Shown in pieces: positions 25,001 through 34,971 of a DNA stretch of 64,000 nt; within the stretch, counting starts at the first letter, position 1; each line of letters begins with the position of its first letter. The DNA comes from Bugulina stolonifera. Lineage: Eukaryota > Bryozoa > Gymnolaemata > Cheilostomatida > Bugulidae. The translations under genes were made by a program, and so were the position numbers. The notes beneath the pieces were generated by a model that was not told the DNA's origin, did no database searches, and saw only the letters and a list, made by a program, of their open reading frames with translations. The DNA is taken from contig OW285190.1 in NCBI GenBank assembly GCA_935421135.1, positions 15,634,501-15,698,500 of the forward strand, written 5' to 3'.

Positions 25001-27528
25001 AGTTGACCCTTCAACTCTTCAACAGCCTGCCACTATATTCTCACTTCCAGATGAAATATTGGTAAATGTATTAAAACTGGCCATAAATAATAGTAGGATT
25101 CAGTATTCAGTTTTAAAGAAAATTGAGCAATTTCGAATGTTGCTGGAGCATTACTTTCAACAACCACAGGCAGACAAGATATACTTCAACCCAACTAATG
25201 AACATCGGCTAAATCCACATGGGATGGCCAATCTACCGATTAGCATAAGGAAACTAAATCGTATTGCAGGACGATCAAGTGGGTTGATGATCGAGATCCA
25301 GCATTTGCTAAAGACTTATCCGAGCTGGTTTAATGCCTGGCTCTATTTAGAACAAATGAGGTTTGGCTGGTATAAAATTAATGATGTATATTGGAGGAAT
25401 TTGAAATAGTGCAATAATCATGAACTTTTTGTTTAATAGTGCATTTAATTACGTACTCAGTCCCCATACAGTTCAATTACCTTCATAGTGATCATATTCC
25501 ATCGAGTTGCATGTTGTATGCACTCGTATATTTTTTTCCCAGTCTTCTATTATTACCTAGCATTACTTACAATTCATGACAGCAAGATGGTGTTCTGGCC
25601 CAGTTGACAGACTATAATTCTGTGCTTTAGTTTTGGACACAATGTAGTAGGCCTACTGTCATTTATAATTATATAAGCATTAGTTACAGAAATACATGTA
25701 TTTTGTTACTGAGATGTTCATAATATAGTTTGTTCACCAATTTAATAATCTTTTAGTGTAAATATGATTAGTTTTAACAAGTTGGTTCACGCCTCTACAA
25801 AATAAGCAATACAATGTAAAGGTACATGTATACCCAATCTGAAGTAAGAAACATTAATAGTGATGCTAAACTATGAGATTATGCTACTATTACACTTTAC
25901 ATGAATATAATATAGTTTGCCAGGAGAAAAATACAAACACAGTTGCTTGAAGCTTAGTAAAAGAAGTTCCAGTTCCCAGCATATAGAAATTAACTCACTA
26001 CAAAGCTACACTGTAGACATGTAATGTAGATTGATAAAAAATTCACATTACTTCTGTGCAAATAGCGCGACAATGCTACATGTACAATCTATTTTAAATA
26101 GTGATATTAATATTTGATAATTACATGTATATACTACTGAAGTTCTGCTTTAAAGTTTTATGCAGTTGTTAAATGTTATGTTTCAATAGACCTTGGAATC
26201 ATAGCAAAACACTTTTTTTGTCAAAGGAGTGCCAGTATTTTTCAGCTTGATAACAAATTACTCTTGTTTGCAAACTACTGTATTTGAAGTACATGTACTT
26301 GGCAAAACCATCTTAAATGCAGGTATTGCTATTGAACCTTTGTGACATTTGCCATTTGTCAGAAATTTGTTGTGACGTTTGTCGGCACGCTTTTGTGACG
26401 TTTGTTGGTGTTGTGACGTTTGTCGAAAATTTGTTGTGACGTTTGTCGGCACGCTTTTGTGACGTTTGTCGGTGTTGTGACGTTTGTCGAAAAATTGTTG
26501 TGACGTTTGTCGGTGTTGTGACGTTTGTCGAAAAATTGTTGTGACGTTTGTCGGTGTTGTGACGTTTGTCGGTGCACTTTTGTGACGTTTGTCGGTGTTG
26601 TGACGTTTGTCGAAAAATTGTTGTGACGTTTGTCGGTGTTGTGACAGTTGTGACGTTTGTCGTCACTACACATGCCCATAAACTAGGAATTAGATAGAGT
26701 TTACTACATGTACACACTGAGTTTAGATAATGGTTTTAGGTGAAGAACAGAATGAACACAATAATATATATTACTAAGGTAACAATAAAATGACATGATA
26801 ATAAAAACCATGTAAGCTACAGATATTGGGTGAAATTCTCAAATCAATCCCTATCTTTATTGCAGATTTAGCAGTTAAACAAGAGTTTACAGAGGATGAT
26901 GAAGGGATGACTGACCTTTCTGAAGGTAATTCTAACGGTTACATATTATATTCTCCCAACAGCAATACAATCTCTTGGTAGCAATGTTAAGTTCTTCCAA
27001 GTAATTTTCAATCCAAATTTACATGTACGTAGTAGTAATCTACACTACTAGTGAGTTATTGTTTTAGCATAACGCCTGAAGAAACCGAAAATTGACAGTT
27101 CTAATGAAACTGTGGATTGACAGTCAATCAGTAATCTAGTGTTTATTTTTCAACCCACAGTTAATTCCCCTAAAGTAAGTAAATACGTACCAAAAGATAA
27201 ATCTGAAGCGTTATGTCTTCACCAAACTAGTCACCTCCACATTGAGGAAATAGCCCTGGACAGTTTAAAGTGTGACCGTAGCCCTAAGACTAATGAACTA
27301 CTAGAAAGGCAGGCCAGAACACATAGACGGAAAAATTCATATAAATGTACACGTTGTAGCTATAAATGTGTCACAGGTCACATTCTTACAGTACACATGA
27401 GAAGGCATACAGGAGAGAAACCATACAAGTGTGCTGAGTGTAAATATAGAGCTGTGAGTAGCGATCATCTTGCTCGACATGTGAAGTCCCATCGAAGTAA
27501 AGAGCAGCATGCCTATAGCAAAACATGA
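19084..27528 (+). CDS. C2H2 zinc-finger protein, unit B (two fingers)
   Basis: Exon model: 19084-19180, 19710-19808, 26866-26925, 27161-27528 (207 aa). All junctions are phase 1 with GTAACT, GTAAGT and GTAATT donors and TATATAG, TTGCAG and CCACAG acceptors. It starts MDIKLEPVDIEIDY. Exon 2 repeats the same motif (NIKLEPVDIEIDVVEEE) and exon 3 has AVKQE, so three psi-K-x-E motifs precede an acidic stretch. Two C2H2 fingers lie at about residues 146-200 (CTRCSYKC...HMRRH-TGEKP-CAECKYRA...HVKSH). Compared with unit C, these are the first and last of seven fingers, so five have been lost or never gained. The 7-kb intron 2 contains the Ginger-like transposon, and the LTR element lies upstream of exon 1. 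The gene looks intact, but its regulation may be disturbed. Probably a nuclear DNA-binding regulator. Confidence 0.8.
19838..20106 (+). repeat. Minisatellite array in left terminal repeat
   Basis: Some 14 copies of ACAAACGTCACAA lie separated by CACCG or CAATTTTTCG, giving units of about 18 and 23 bp. Each unit includes CGTCA, the CRE half-site. The matching arrays in the opposite orientation are at 21590-21690 and 26335-26670. Confidence 0.9.
20205..20364. repeat. Small palindrome, left arm of the foldback
   Basis: AGTTAA..AGC.GAGTGTGACAACTC begins this segment and its inverted counterpart (GAGTTGTCACACTC.GCTGTTAACT) ends it. The central part has a weaker stem around AGAAGTAGATTCGCTTCTGC. 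The relative at 21285-21475 is a nearly full-length hairpin. Confidence 0.7.
21285..21475. repeat. Small palindrome, right arm of the foldback (near-perfect hairpin)
   Basis: The arms of about 90 bp meet at AGAAGCAGATCTACTTCTGC. The outer ends are AGTTAACAGCAGAATATGACA and the complement of TGTCACACTCTTCTTTTAAG. This is the inverted relative of 20205-20364. Confidence 0.75.
22357..25409 (+). pseudogene. Ginger-like transposase: integrase core, OTU protease, F-box-like tail (frameshifted)
   Basis: Model: 22357-22395 (tentative first exon, MAYLSWR), 22644-22857, then 23310 onward. Junction phases 0 and 1 fit. The integrase core shows LQIDVVD (first Asp at 23555), HDRGKEF (second Asp at 23730) and SQGKVERMHR (Glu at 23835, about 35 residues on), so the DDE triad is present. 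The first Asp lies in a different frame from the rest. The frame breaks near 23600-23615, between YHGKKYR and DVFSRYTWLYPLE. Compared with related integrases a few residues seem to be missing there, so a small deletion is likely. Downstream, 24415-24825 is an OTU-type cysteine protease domain: DPTGDGNCFFRA with the catalytic Asp and Cys, and GEHYVAM with the His. Residues near 25034-25085 (FSLPDEILVNVL) look like an F-box start. As it stands it cannot make one continuous protein. Confidence 0.8.
25410..26334. other. Non-coding part of the transposon between gene and right end
   Basis: The stretch is AT-rich, with no frame or repeat found. It presumably holds the transposase 3' UTR. Confidence 0.5.
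26335..26670 (-). repeat. Minisatellite array forming the right terminal inverted repeat
   Basis: About 17 copies of TTGTGACGTTTGTCG-type units run in the orientation opposite to 19838-20106. The last 80 bases are almost the exact complement of the first 80 of the left end. Confidence 0.9.
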
Positions 27529-28060
27529 CTATAATACATGTACATGTACATTATCTCTGTTAAGCACAGATGGGACTAGATATATCTGATGGAAGACAAT
27601 TAATATTTTGATGCATTTTTCTGATAGGCTTTTCTTATACTTTTTCTTTAGTCTTATTCCACCTCAGGTACTTTACAGTAGTTTTCTCTCATTAGATGCT
27701 CTAAAAAGAATGTGATAGTCTTAGATTGTTTACAGCATTAACAAAGCATATTATACTGAATTCTGCTATATTCCTTTACTCATTGTTGTTTGTCCTAGTA
27801 GAGTTTTTAATTCAACTTTTCTAGGTATAATTCCATGATTGTCTTTTAGTGACAAATCGTGATTTCTTTTTATTTACTTTTTATATTTAACTTCTCTATG
27901 ATCTTTTATAAAAGACAATCAGACATTAGATTCATATTAGAAGACTGCTTGTCATACTATCTCTTCCTTTTACTTTAACCTCTTATCTCTCTCTACTAGG
28001 ATTACTGGATTGTGTTGATGTCAGCACAGAAGTATGCCATAGTCATGTAATTATATTTGT
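27529..28060. other. 3' flank of unit B gene
   Basis: This is the paralogue of 30766-31310 behind unit C. It contains no gene. The conservation reflects tandem duplication. Confidence 0.6.
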
Positions 28061-28756
28061 GGAATGGGATGGCTAAAGTAAAAGTGGCTTCTTATAACAG
28101 TTACATCATTGTATAAAATCGGCTCACGAGGGGAGTTCTGTAATTCCATACCCATTAGATCTTCTAGTACTGTTGATGTATGTTGCATATTGCTAGACAT
28201 GTAAGAGGTTTGGTAACTTAGGAAACTTCCTTTGATGTTCAAGTAGTGTAACGTTATTCAAGTTCTGAACAATTGGGGTATCAGTACAAGGGCTATCAAT
28301 TAGCTCCAGGACTGGTTTTATTAGTGGAGCATAGCAACACTTCCACAAAATTAGTATTAGTCTATATCACCTTCTAAATTGTTTCCTTGCCTATCTATGC
28401 AATAATGCTAGAGATGAGTTTCCATGAAGCACCCTTTGAACTCAGATTTTAAAATGTCCTTCAGCACACCTTTTGTGCGCTTTTTTTACAGCATCTAGAG
28501 CCGGATGCAGTATTTTTTTTGAATTAGTGATAAACTGCTTTTGTAGCAAAAAGTTTTTACTGAAATGACAAAATTTTAATGATAAAACTGTATGAGAACA
28601 GGTAAGTGTTTAGTAGCTATATTAGAGTTGCAGCTTTTATACAGCTTGACCAGTAAGCAAGGCTTCAACAATATTATACACTTACAATGTACCTATTAGT
28701 GTGTGTATTGTCAACAAGTTCAGACTGAACCTGGTTATAGTACACATTCTACAGAT

Positions 28757-30765
28757 ATGGATATCAAGTTGGAGCCAGTGGATATTGAAATAGACTACAC
28801 TGACACAGAGAGTCATGCTGATCTGATAAACATGAAACCTTCCTCTCCTCAGGGTAACTAATTACTGTATACAAAACATCTTTGCAATCACCTAGAAGTC
28901 TGTAAATTGAGCAGTGAATAGTAGCTGCAGTATCATGTATTTATGAAAGGCAAGAGTTGTGGATAACAAATAGTTATTTTATACTGCAGTATTCCACTTC
29001 CAACCTATGTACATTGTAGAATGTACAATTTTTTTCTAGCACCCACAATGTATTTTTCTGCCTAAACCAAAAAACTTCTTCGTCTGTGGTGAATTCTATC
29101 ACCAGATAACTTAATAGCATAACTTAAATAGCATATACTTAAGTATTCATATACCCACTTTCTAAATTCTCAACATGTTAGGGTTTACTGAGTTACTATG
29201 TACATATCCTCTAATCCATCTGTTATCTTTCAGCAATACAAGTTTTAGACAGTAGGTCACCTGCTATTAAACCAGTACATGTATATCACACACTATAAAA
29301 CTTTATTTGTTGCAGTAAACTAATCATTTTTGTGTGCTAATTATGTAGAAGGAAATATTAAGTTGGAACCAGTGGATATTGAAATAGATGTAGTTGAAGA
29401 AGATGGATTGACAAATAATTCACCTGCTTCAAACCAGGGTAAGTCTATAAAGACATGTACATAAACTAGGAATTAGACACAGTTTACTACATGTACACAC
29501 TGGGTGTAGATAATGGCTTTAGCCAAGGAACTGTCAGTCAACACAATATAAATGTATTACTAAAGTAGTAATAACATGACGATAAGAACCATATGAAGTT
29601 CTCAAATCCATTGCTTGTCTTCATTGCAGATTTAGCAGTTGAACAAGAGCCTACACGGAATGATGAAGGGATGACTGACCTTCCTGAAGGTAATTCCAAA
29701 GTCAACATACATTATTTATCCCAACAGTAATACAAACTCTTGGTAACAATGTTAAGTTCTTCCAACTCATTTCTAATCTAATTTCATGCAATAATAATAA
29801 ACAAAAACACGCCTATTATATTCTCCCAACAGCAATACAAAACTCTTGGTCACAATGTTATGCTCTTGCAACTAATTTCTAATCTAATTTTATGTGGATG
29901 TAGTCCACACTACAAGTGAATTATTATTTTGGTATAATGCATGAACAAACCCAAGATTGACAGTTCTAATGAAAATGTGGATTGACAGTCAATTAATAAT
30001 CTAGTGTTTTTTCACTCCACAGGTAACTCCCCTAAAGCTTTATGTCTTCACCAAACTAGTCATCTCCACAATGATGAAATAACCCAGGAGAGTTTAAAGT
30101 GTGACCTTAGCCCGGAGTCTAATGAATTAATAGAAAGGCAGACCAGGACACATACAAGAAAAAAGTCATATAAATGTACTCGTTGTAGCTATAGATGTGT
30201 AACAGGTCAAAGTCTTAAAGTACACATGAGAAGGCATACAGGGGAGAAACCATACAGTTGTACACAGTGTGACTATAGATGTGTACGTAGAGATGCTCTT
30301 AAAAGGCACATAAGAACGCATACAGGGGAGAAACCATATAATTGTACCCAGTGTGACTTTAGATGTGCACACAGTAGTAGTCTTACAATACACATGAGGA
30401 GGCATACAGGGAAGAAACCGTACAAGTGTGCTGAGTGTGACTATATCTGTACACAGAGTAATGATCTCACAGTACACATGAGAAAGCATACAGGGGAGAA
30501 ACCATACAAGTGTGCTGAGTGTGACTATATCTGTACACAGAGTAATCATCTCACAGTACATATGAGAAGGCATACAGGGGAGAAACCATACAGTTGTACA
30601 CAGTGTGATTATAGATGTGCACATAGTAGTACCCTTAAAGTACACATGAGAAGGCATACAGGGGAGAAACCATACAAGTGTGCTGAGTGTAAATATAGAG
30701 CTGTGAGTAGTGATCATCTTGCTCGACATGTGAAGTCCCATCGAATTAGAGCAGCATGCATATAG
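28757..30765 (+). CDS. C2H2 zinc-finger protein, unit C (seven fingers)
   Basis: Exon model: 28757-28853, 29349-29438, 29630-29689, 30023-30765 (329 aa), with every intron in phase 1. The start MDIKLEPVDIEIDYTDTE matches unit B. Exon 2 is three codons shorter than in B (EEIQ lost). The three N-terminal exons give IKLE twice and an acidic segment; exon 3 has AVEQE where B has AVKQE, so that SUMO-type lysine is lost. The last exon carries seven C2H2 fingers at about residues 131-321 joined by TGEKPY (one TGKKPY). Fingers 4 and 5 are nearly identical (CAECDYICTQSN), showing recent finger duplication. The protein should be a nuclear sequence-specific DNA-binding protein; target unknown. No KRAB, ZAD or BTB domain is seen. 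Confidence 0.87.
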
Positions 30766-31626
30766 CAAAAAATGACTATTATACATGTACATGTAAATTA
30801 TCTCTGTTAAACACAGATGGGACTAGATATATCTGATGGAAGACAATAATGTTATGGTGCATTTTTCTAATTGGTGTTTCTTATAATTTTTCTTTATTGT
30901 CTCTTCACCTCAGGTACTTTACAGTATTTTCCTCTCATTAGATGCTGTAACAAATATTTGATAGTTCGAAATTGTCTACAATAATAGAAGCACATTTTAC
31001 TGAATTCTGCGTTATTCTTTTACTCATTGCTGTTTCCTCTGGTGAGGTTTTTAATTCCACTTTTCCAGGTGCAATTCCATAATTGTCTTTTAGTGACAAA
31101 TTGTAATTTCTTTTTATTCACTTTTTATATTTTAGCTCCTCTATGATCTTTTATAAAAGACAATCAGACATTAGATTCATATTAGAAGACTGCTTGTCAT
31201 ACTATCTCTTCCTTTTACTTACACCTCTTAGTTTACTCTCTACTAGCATTATTGGATTGTGTTGATGTCAGTACAAAAGTATACCATAGTCATGTAGTTG
31301 TGTCTGTGGAATGAGATGGCTAAAGTAAAAGTAGCAGTAATTACATCATTGTATAAAATCGGCTCACAAGGGGGAGTTCTGTAATTCTACACCCATTAGA
31401 TCTTCTATATACTTGTTGCTGCATGTTACATATTCCCAGACATATCAATTGTTATATATAAGAGGTTTGGTAACTTGGAAACTTCCTTTAATGTTCATGT
31501 AGTGCAAGGCCATTTAAGTACTGAAGACTTGGGTTGTCAGTACATGGGCTATCAACAAGTTCCAGGACTGGTTTAGAGCTTGATTTGTTGTAGTAGACTA
31601 ATAAGTTTTGTGTGCTAATTATGTAG
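30766..31626. other. Spacer between units C and D
   Basis: It parallels the 3' flank of unit B and then the upstream part of the next unit. No first exon like MDIKLEPVD is found ahead of unit D. Confidence 0.6.
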
Positions 31627-32570
31627 AAGAAAATAATAAGTTGGAACCAGTGAATATTGAAATAGATGTAGTTGAAGAAGAGATTCAAGATGGATTTTCA
31701 AATAATTCACCTGCTTCAAACCAGGGCAAGTCTATGTAGGATGTACATAAACTAGGAATTAGACAGAGTTTAGAATGTGTTCAGGACTCAGATTAGGTAA
31801 TAGTTTTAGATAAAGAGCAGCCAATGGACACAATAATATATCAGGAAGAAACTAATATTGTAATAGCGTTATTACAAGAACATGAATGGCATCGATATAC
31901 GGTGGAAGTTCCTAGCTGAAGCTCTCAAATCAATCCCTGTCTTCATTGCAGATTTAACAGTTAAACAAGAGCCTACACAGAATGATGAAGGGATGACTGA
32001 CCTTCCTGAAGGTGATTCCAAAGTTTACTTATTATATTCTTCCAACAGTAATAGCAGCTCTTGGTAACAATGCTAAGTTGTTCCAACTCATTTCTAATCT
32101 AATTTCATGTGCATGTAGTCTACACTACTAGTGAATTATTATTTTAGCATAATGCATGAAGAAACCCAAAATTGACTGTTTTAATGAGACTGTGGATTTA
32201 CAGCCAATTAGTGATCTAGTACTCATTTTTCACCCCACAGGTAACTCCCTTAAAGTAAGTAAATGTGTACCAAAAGATAAATCTGAAGCGTTATGTCTTC
32301 ACCAAACTAGTCACCTCCACAATGATGAAATAACCCTGGACAGTTGAAAGTGTGACCGTAGCCCTAAGACTAATGAACTACTAGAAAGGCAGACCAGAAC
32401 ACATACGAGGAAACCGTCATATAAATGTACTTGTTGCAGCTATAGATGCGTAACAGGTCATCGTCTAATAGTGCACATGAGAAGCCACAAGAGAGAGGGA
32501 AACCACACAGATGCAGATTCAAGATGGATTGTCAAATAATTCGCCTGTATCTGATCAAGGTGAGTCTATG
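31627..32570 (+). pseudogene. Zinc-finger gene unit D (headless, chimeric remnant)
   Basis: Exon 2 (31627-31725), exon 3 (31952-32011) and exon 4 (from 32241) correspond to units B and C, but exon 1 is missing. The exon 2 donor has changed from GTAAGT to GCAAGT. Exon 4 hits a stop at 32345-32347 where B and C read DSLKC or ESLKC. A single finger follows (CTCCSYRC...HMRSH). The sequence then jumps at about 32505 into text homologous to the end of exon 2 (GATTCAAGATGGATTGTCAA), ending CAAGG|TGAGT. This is a scar of recombination between two units. Confidence 0.75.
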
Positions 32571-32574
32571 TACA

Positions 32575-33260
32575 AGGCCAGCATAAATATTTATGTCAGA
32601 TCAATTGAATAGAGTGGCAGTCCAGAGGAACCTGTTGAAGTGAAAATTGGCTCAAACCTAGAAAAACTACTTCTTGAAGCCCATAATACTGTTAATAAAT
32701 ACTGTATATTCACAATACTAGTACATGTAGATCATAACACTGTCAACTAAACAAAATACATACCTTGTCACTTCTAAATTAGAATGTCATTACAGGCCTG
32801 AAGTTGTATTAGTTGCTGATGAGTTTTAGATTATATCTAGTTTTTCGCCTTTCCAAATATGAGTTTGTTCCATTCCATTGATTTTATCCAGTAGATATTA
32901 ACTAATATGAATTGCATTAAAACAGAGGAAGTGTGTACAATGAATAACCCAGTGACTAATTACCATACTACAGCCTTTACATACCTAATCTATGTTACAC
33001 TTCAGGTGTAGCTATTTCCACTAATGCAGAAATATACTGTTTTAAGACAAGTCAAGTAGATTTACAATAGAAATATCGGTTAATCATTGCATCTTTAATA
33101 TTGTGTGTAGGGATAACCCTTGATAAGGTTGTGTTAGCTTTAGTATAGCTACATAGCATAATTATAAGCTAGCTTCTAGTTCTACAGCCCTGAACTTCAG
33201 GCATATCAGTTCAGACTGAATTTCTATAAATTTCGAGCTTGACAAAGGTGTAAATCCTAG
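32575..33260. other. Spacer, no gene seen
   Basis: No frames or repeats were recognised. The next exon begins near 33261-33297. Confidence 0.5.
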
Positions 33261-33296
33261 GCGAAGGAGAAAAAGTTAGACTTGTCAGACATTGGA

Positions 33297-34770
33297 ATGG
33301 AGTGTGCTGTCAACTGCTTGTATACTCACAGTGGAACATCAATCAATGTACCTATCTCTACCCAAGGTCAGTGAATAGGCTGTAGGCGGAAATTGAGAAT
33401 ATTATGGTTCATTTATAATAATCTTGCACACATATACACAACATGCATATTGTTTTACTTACAGTGCATATTATACAATCATATTGGTGTATTGTTATGT
33501 GACTATACTTACAGGACAGAGTTGTACACAGAAGAGTACATCTGCAATTAGTCCTCTATGGAGAGTCAATTATCCAATAAGAGTAAAATCATCACAGAAG
33601 TGCTCAGAGTGTGATATGTACTTTAAGAGTAAAACTCTATTAGTAAAACACATGAGAACATATGTGCATGAACACACATGTGAGAAACCGTACAAGTGTG
33701 AACTGTGTGAGTATAGATATACAAGACATAAGCAACTCAAGATTCACATGATGAAAACACATGAAGGTGAAACGTCATACTCACGTACGCAGTGTGACTA
33801 TCAATGTGCAGAGAAAAGGCATCTCACACAACACACAAGAACACATGCAAGTGAGAACCTATACAAGTGTACAGTGTGTGACTTTGGAAGTAAATGGAGT
33901 GGAGATCTCAAGGCGCATATACGTACCCATACGGGTGAGAAGCAATTGGAGTGTAAGCAGTGCAGCTATAAGTGTGCACGGAGATATGCTCTTACATTGC
34001 ATATGAGACAACATACAGGTACATGTACCAAACCATACAAGTGTACACAGTGTGACTACAAATGTGCACAAAGTGGTGATCTAACTGTACACTTAAGAAG
34101 ACATACAGGTGAGAAACCCTACAAGTGCACAGAGTGTAAATATACATCTGGTCAAAGTAGTGGTCTTAAAGTACACATGAGAACGCATACAGGAGAAAAA
34201 CCATACAGGTGTACAGAGTGTGAATACAAAAGTGTGTCCAGCACTCATCTTAAAACACATATGAGAACGCATACAGGTGAGAAACCATACAAGTGTACAG
34301 AATGCGAATTTAAATCTGGTCAAAGTAGTGGTCTTAAAGTACACATGAGAACGCATACAGGTGAAAAACCATACAAGTGTACAGAGTGCAAATATGAAAG
34401 TGTGTACAGCAGTACTCTTAAAACACACATGAGAACGCATACAGGTGAGAAACCATACAAGTGTACAGAATGCGAATATAAATCTGGTCAAAGTAGTAGT
34501 CTTAAAGTACACATGAGAACGCATACAGGTGAAAAACCATACAAGTGTACAGAGTGCGAATATGAAAGTGTATACAGCAGTACTCTTAAAACACACATGA
34601 GAACGCATACAGGTGAAAAACCATACAAGTGTACAGAGTGTGAATACAAAAGTGCACGCAGCAGTACTCTTAAAAGACACGTGAGAACACAACATACGGT
34701 GAAAGACAATGCAAGTGTACGGGATGCGAATATAAATCTGTTGGAAGCAGTAATCTTAAAGGACATCTAA
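33297..34770 (+). CDS. C2H2 zinc-finger protein, gene E (13 fingers)
   Basis: Exon model: 33297-33366 (MECAVNCLYTHSG...) and 33515-34770 (441 aa), joined in phase 1 like the neighbouring genes. A further upstream coding part is possible, because the frame stays open back to an acceptor-like CCTAG at 33260 (AKEKKLDLSDIG). Thirteen C2H2 fingers fill most of the protein. Finger 3 has lost its first Cys (YSRTQC). Fingers 7-12 form three repeats of a two-finger unit (168 bp): a GQSSxLKVHM finger followed by a V(S/Y)S(S/T)xLKTHM finger. A one-base loss near 34697 (CATACGGTGAAA, where the CAT-ACA-GGT-GAA pattern is expected) shifts the frame. A fourteenth finger (CTGCEYKS...HLRRRH) stays readable only in the other frame, and the product ends with an unrelated tail. 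Probably a nuclear DNA-binding protein. Confidence 0.85.
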
Positions 34771-34815
34771 GAAGAAGGCATACAGATGAAAGACAATTAG
34801 AAACAGGTGTATGAA
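34698..34815 (+). pseudogene. Frameshifted 14th zinc finger of gene E
   Basis: One frame over from the gene E stop lies GERQCKCTGCEYKSVGSSNL with HLRRRHTDERQ after it, a normal finger lost through a single-base frameshift. Confidence 0.7.
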
Positions 34816-34875
34816 TGGGAACGTGTGAAATGTAAAGCTGCATGTATTAAAGAACATATGAATCAAAACATGCGG

Positions 34876-34970
34876 AAGCGAACACACCTTTAATTGGCAA
34901 ATATGAATTTACAGAGTGCTATTGCGAACACACCTTTAATTGGCAAATATGAATTTACAGAGTGCTCTTG
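34876..34970 (+). repeat. 47-bp tandem duplication
   Basis: GCGAACACACCTTTAATTGG with the following bases (..CAAATATGAATTTACAGAGTGCT) occurs twice in succession. Confidence 0.9.
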
Positions 34971-34971
34971 A

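Larger units (their letters stand above)
19829..26670 (+). mobile_element. Composite Ginger-like DNA transposon in intron 2 of the unit B gene
   Basis: The outer ends are inverted repeats starting TGTAGCGACGACAAACGTCA on the left and, read inward from 26670, TGTAGTGACGACAAACGTCA on the right. The similarity runs on for some 200 bp of ACAAACGTCACAAC arrays. A 5-bp duplication CATGC flanks both ends (19824-19828 and 26671-26675). Removing the element and one CATGC gives GACATGCCCATAAACTAGG, which aligns with the uninterrupted GACATGTACATAAACTAGG of unit C (29452). Inside lie a long palindrome (19829-21690), a second partial left-type end (about 21720-21780) and an integrase-OTU gene. Ginger elements are known for TGTNR ends and Gypsy-integrase-like transposases with OTU or Ulp1 domains. 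The classification is from those traits; CATGC is not the CCGG/CCGT target I recall for Ginger1. Confidence 0.85.
13270..32575 (+). repeat. Tandem array of zinc-finger gene units B, C and D
   Basis: Three direct paralogous units can be aligned by eye. Unit B starts near 13270, C near 28060 and D near 31310. Exons, introns and 3' flanks all correspond. Examples are the shared GGCTTCTTATAACA...GTATAAAA segment upstream, the GATGGGACTAGATATATCTG segment after the B and C stop codons, and the intron text ACATAAACTAGGAATTAGA at 26678, 29459 and 31744. Without its two transposon insertions unit B would be about 2.7 kb, close to C at about 3.2 kb. Confidence 0.8.

Noticed and set aside
22357..25409. 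An integrated virus or Polinton as the source of the integrase
   Set aside because: No capsid, polymerase B, ATPase or protease genes are present. The TGTNR ends and OTU fusion fit a Ginger-like transposon better.
30166..30792. 208-codon minus-strand frame across the unit C fingers (and the similar one at 34093-34695)
   Set aside because: It is an antisense shadow of zinc-finger repeats, whose 84-bp period keeps the opposite frame open.
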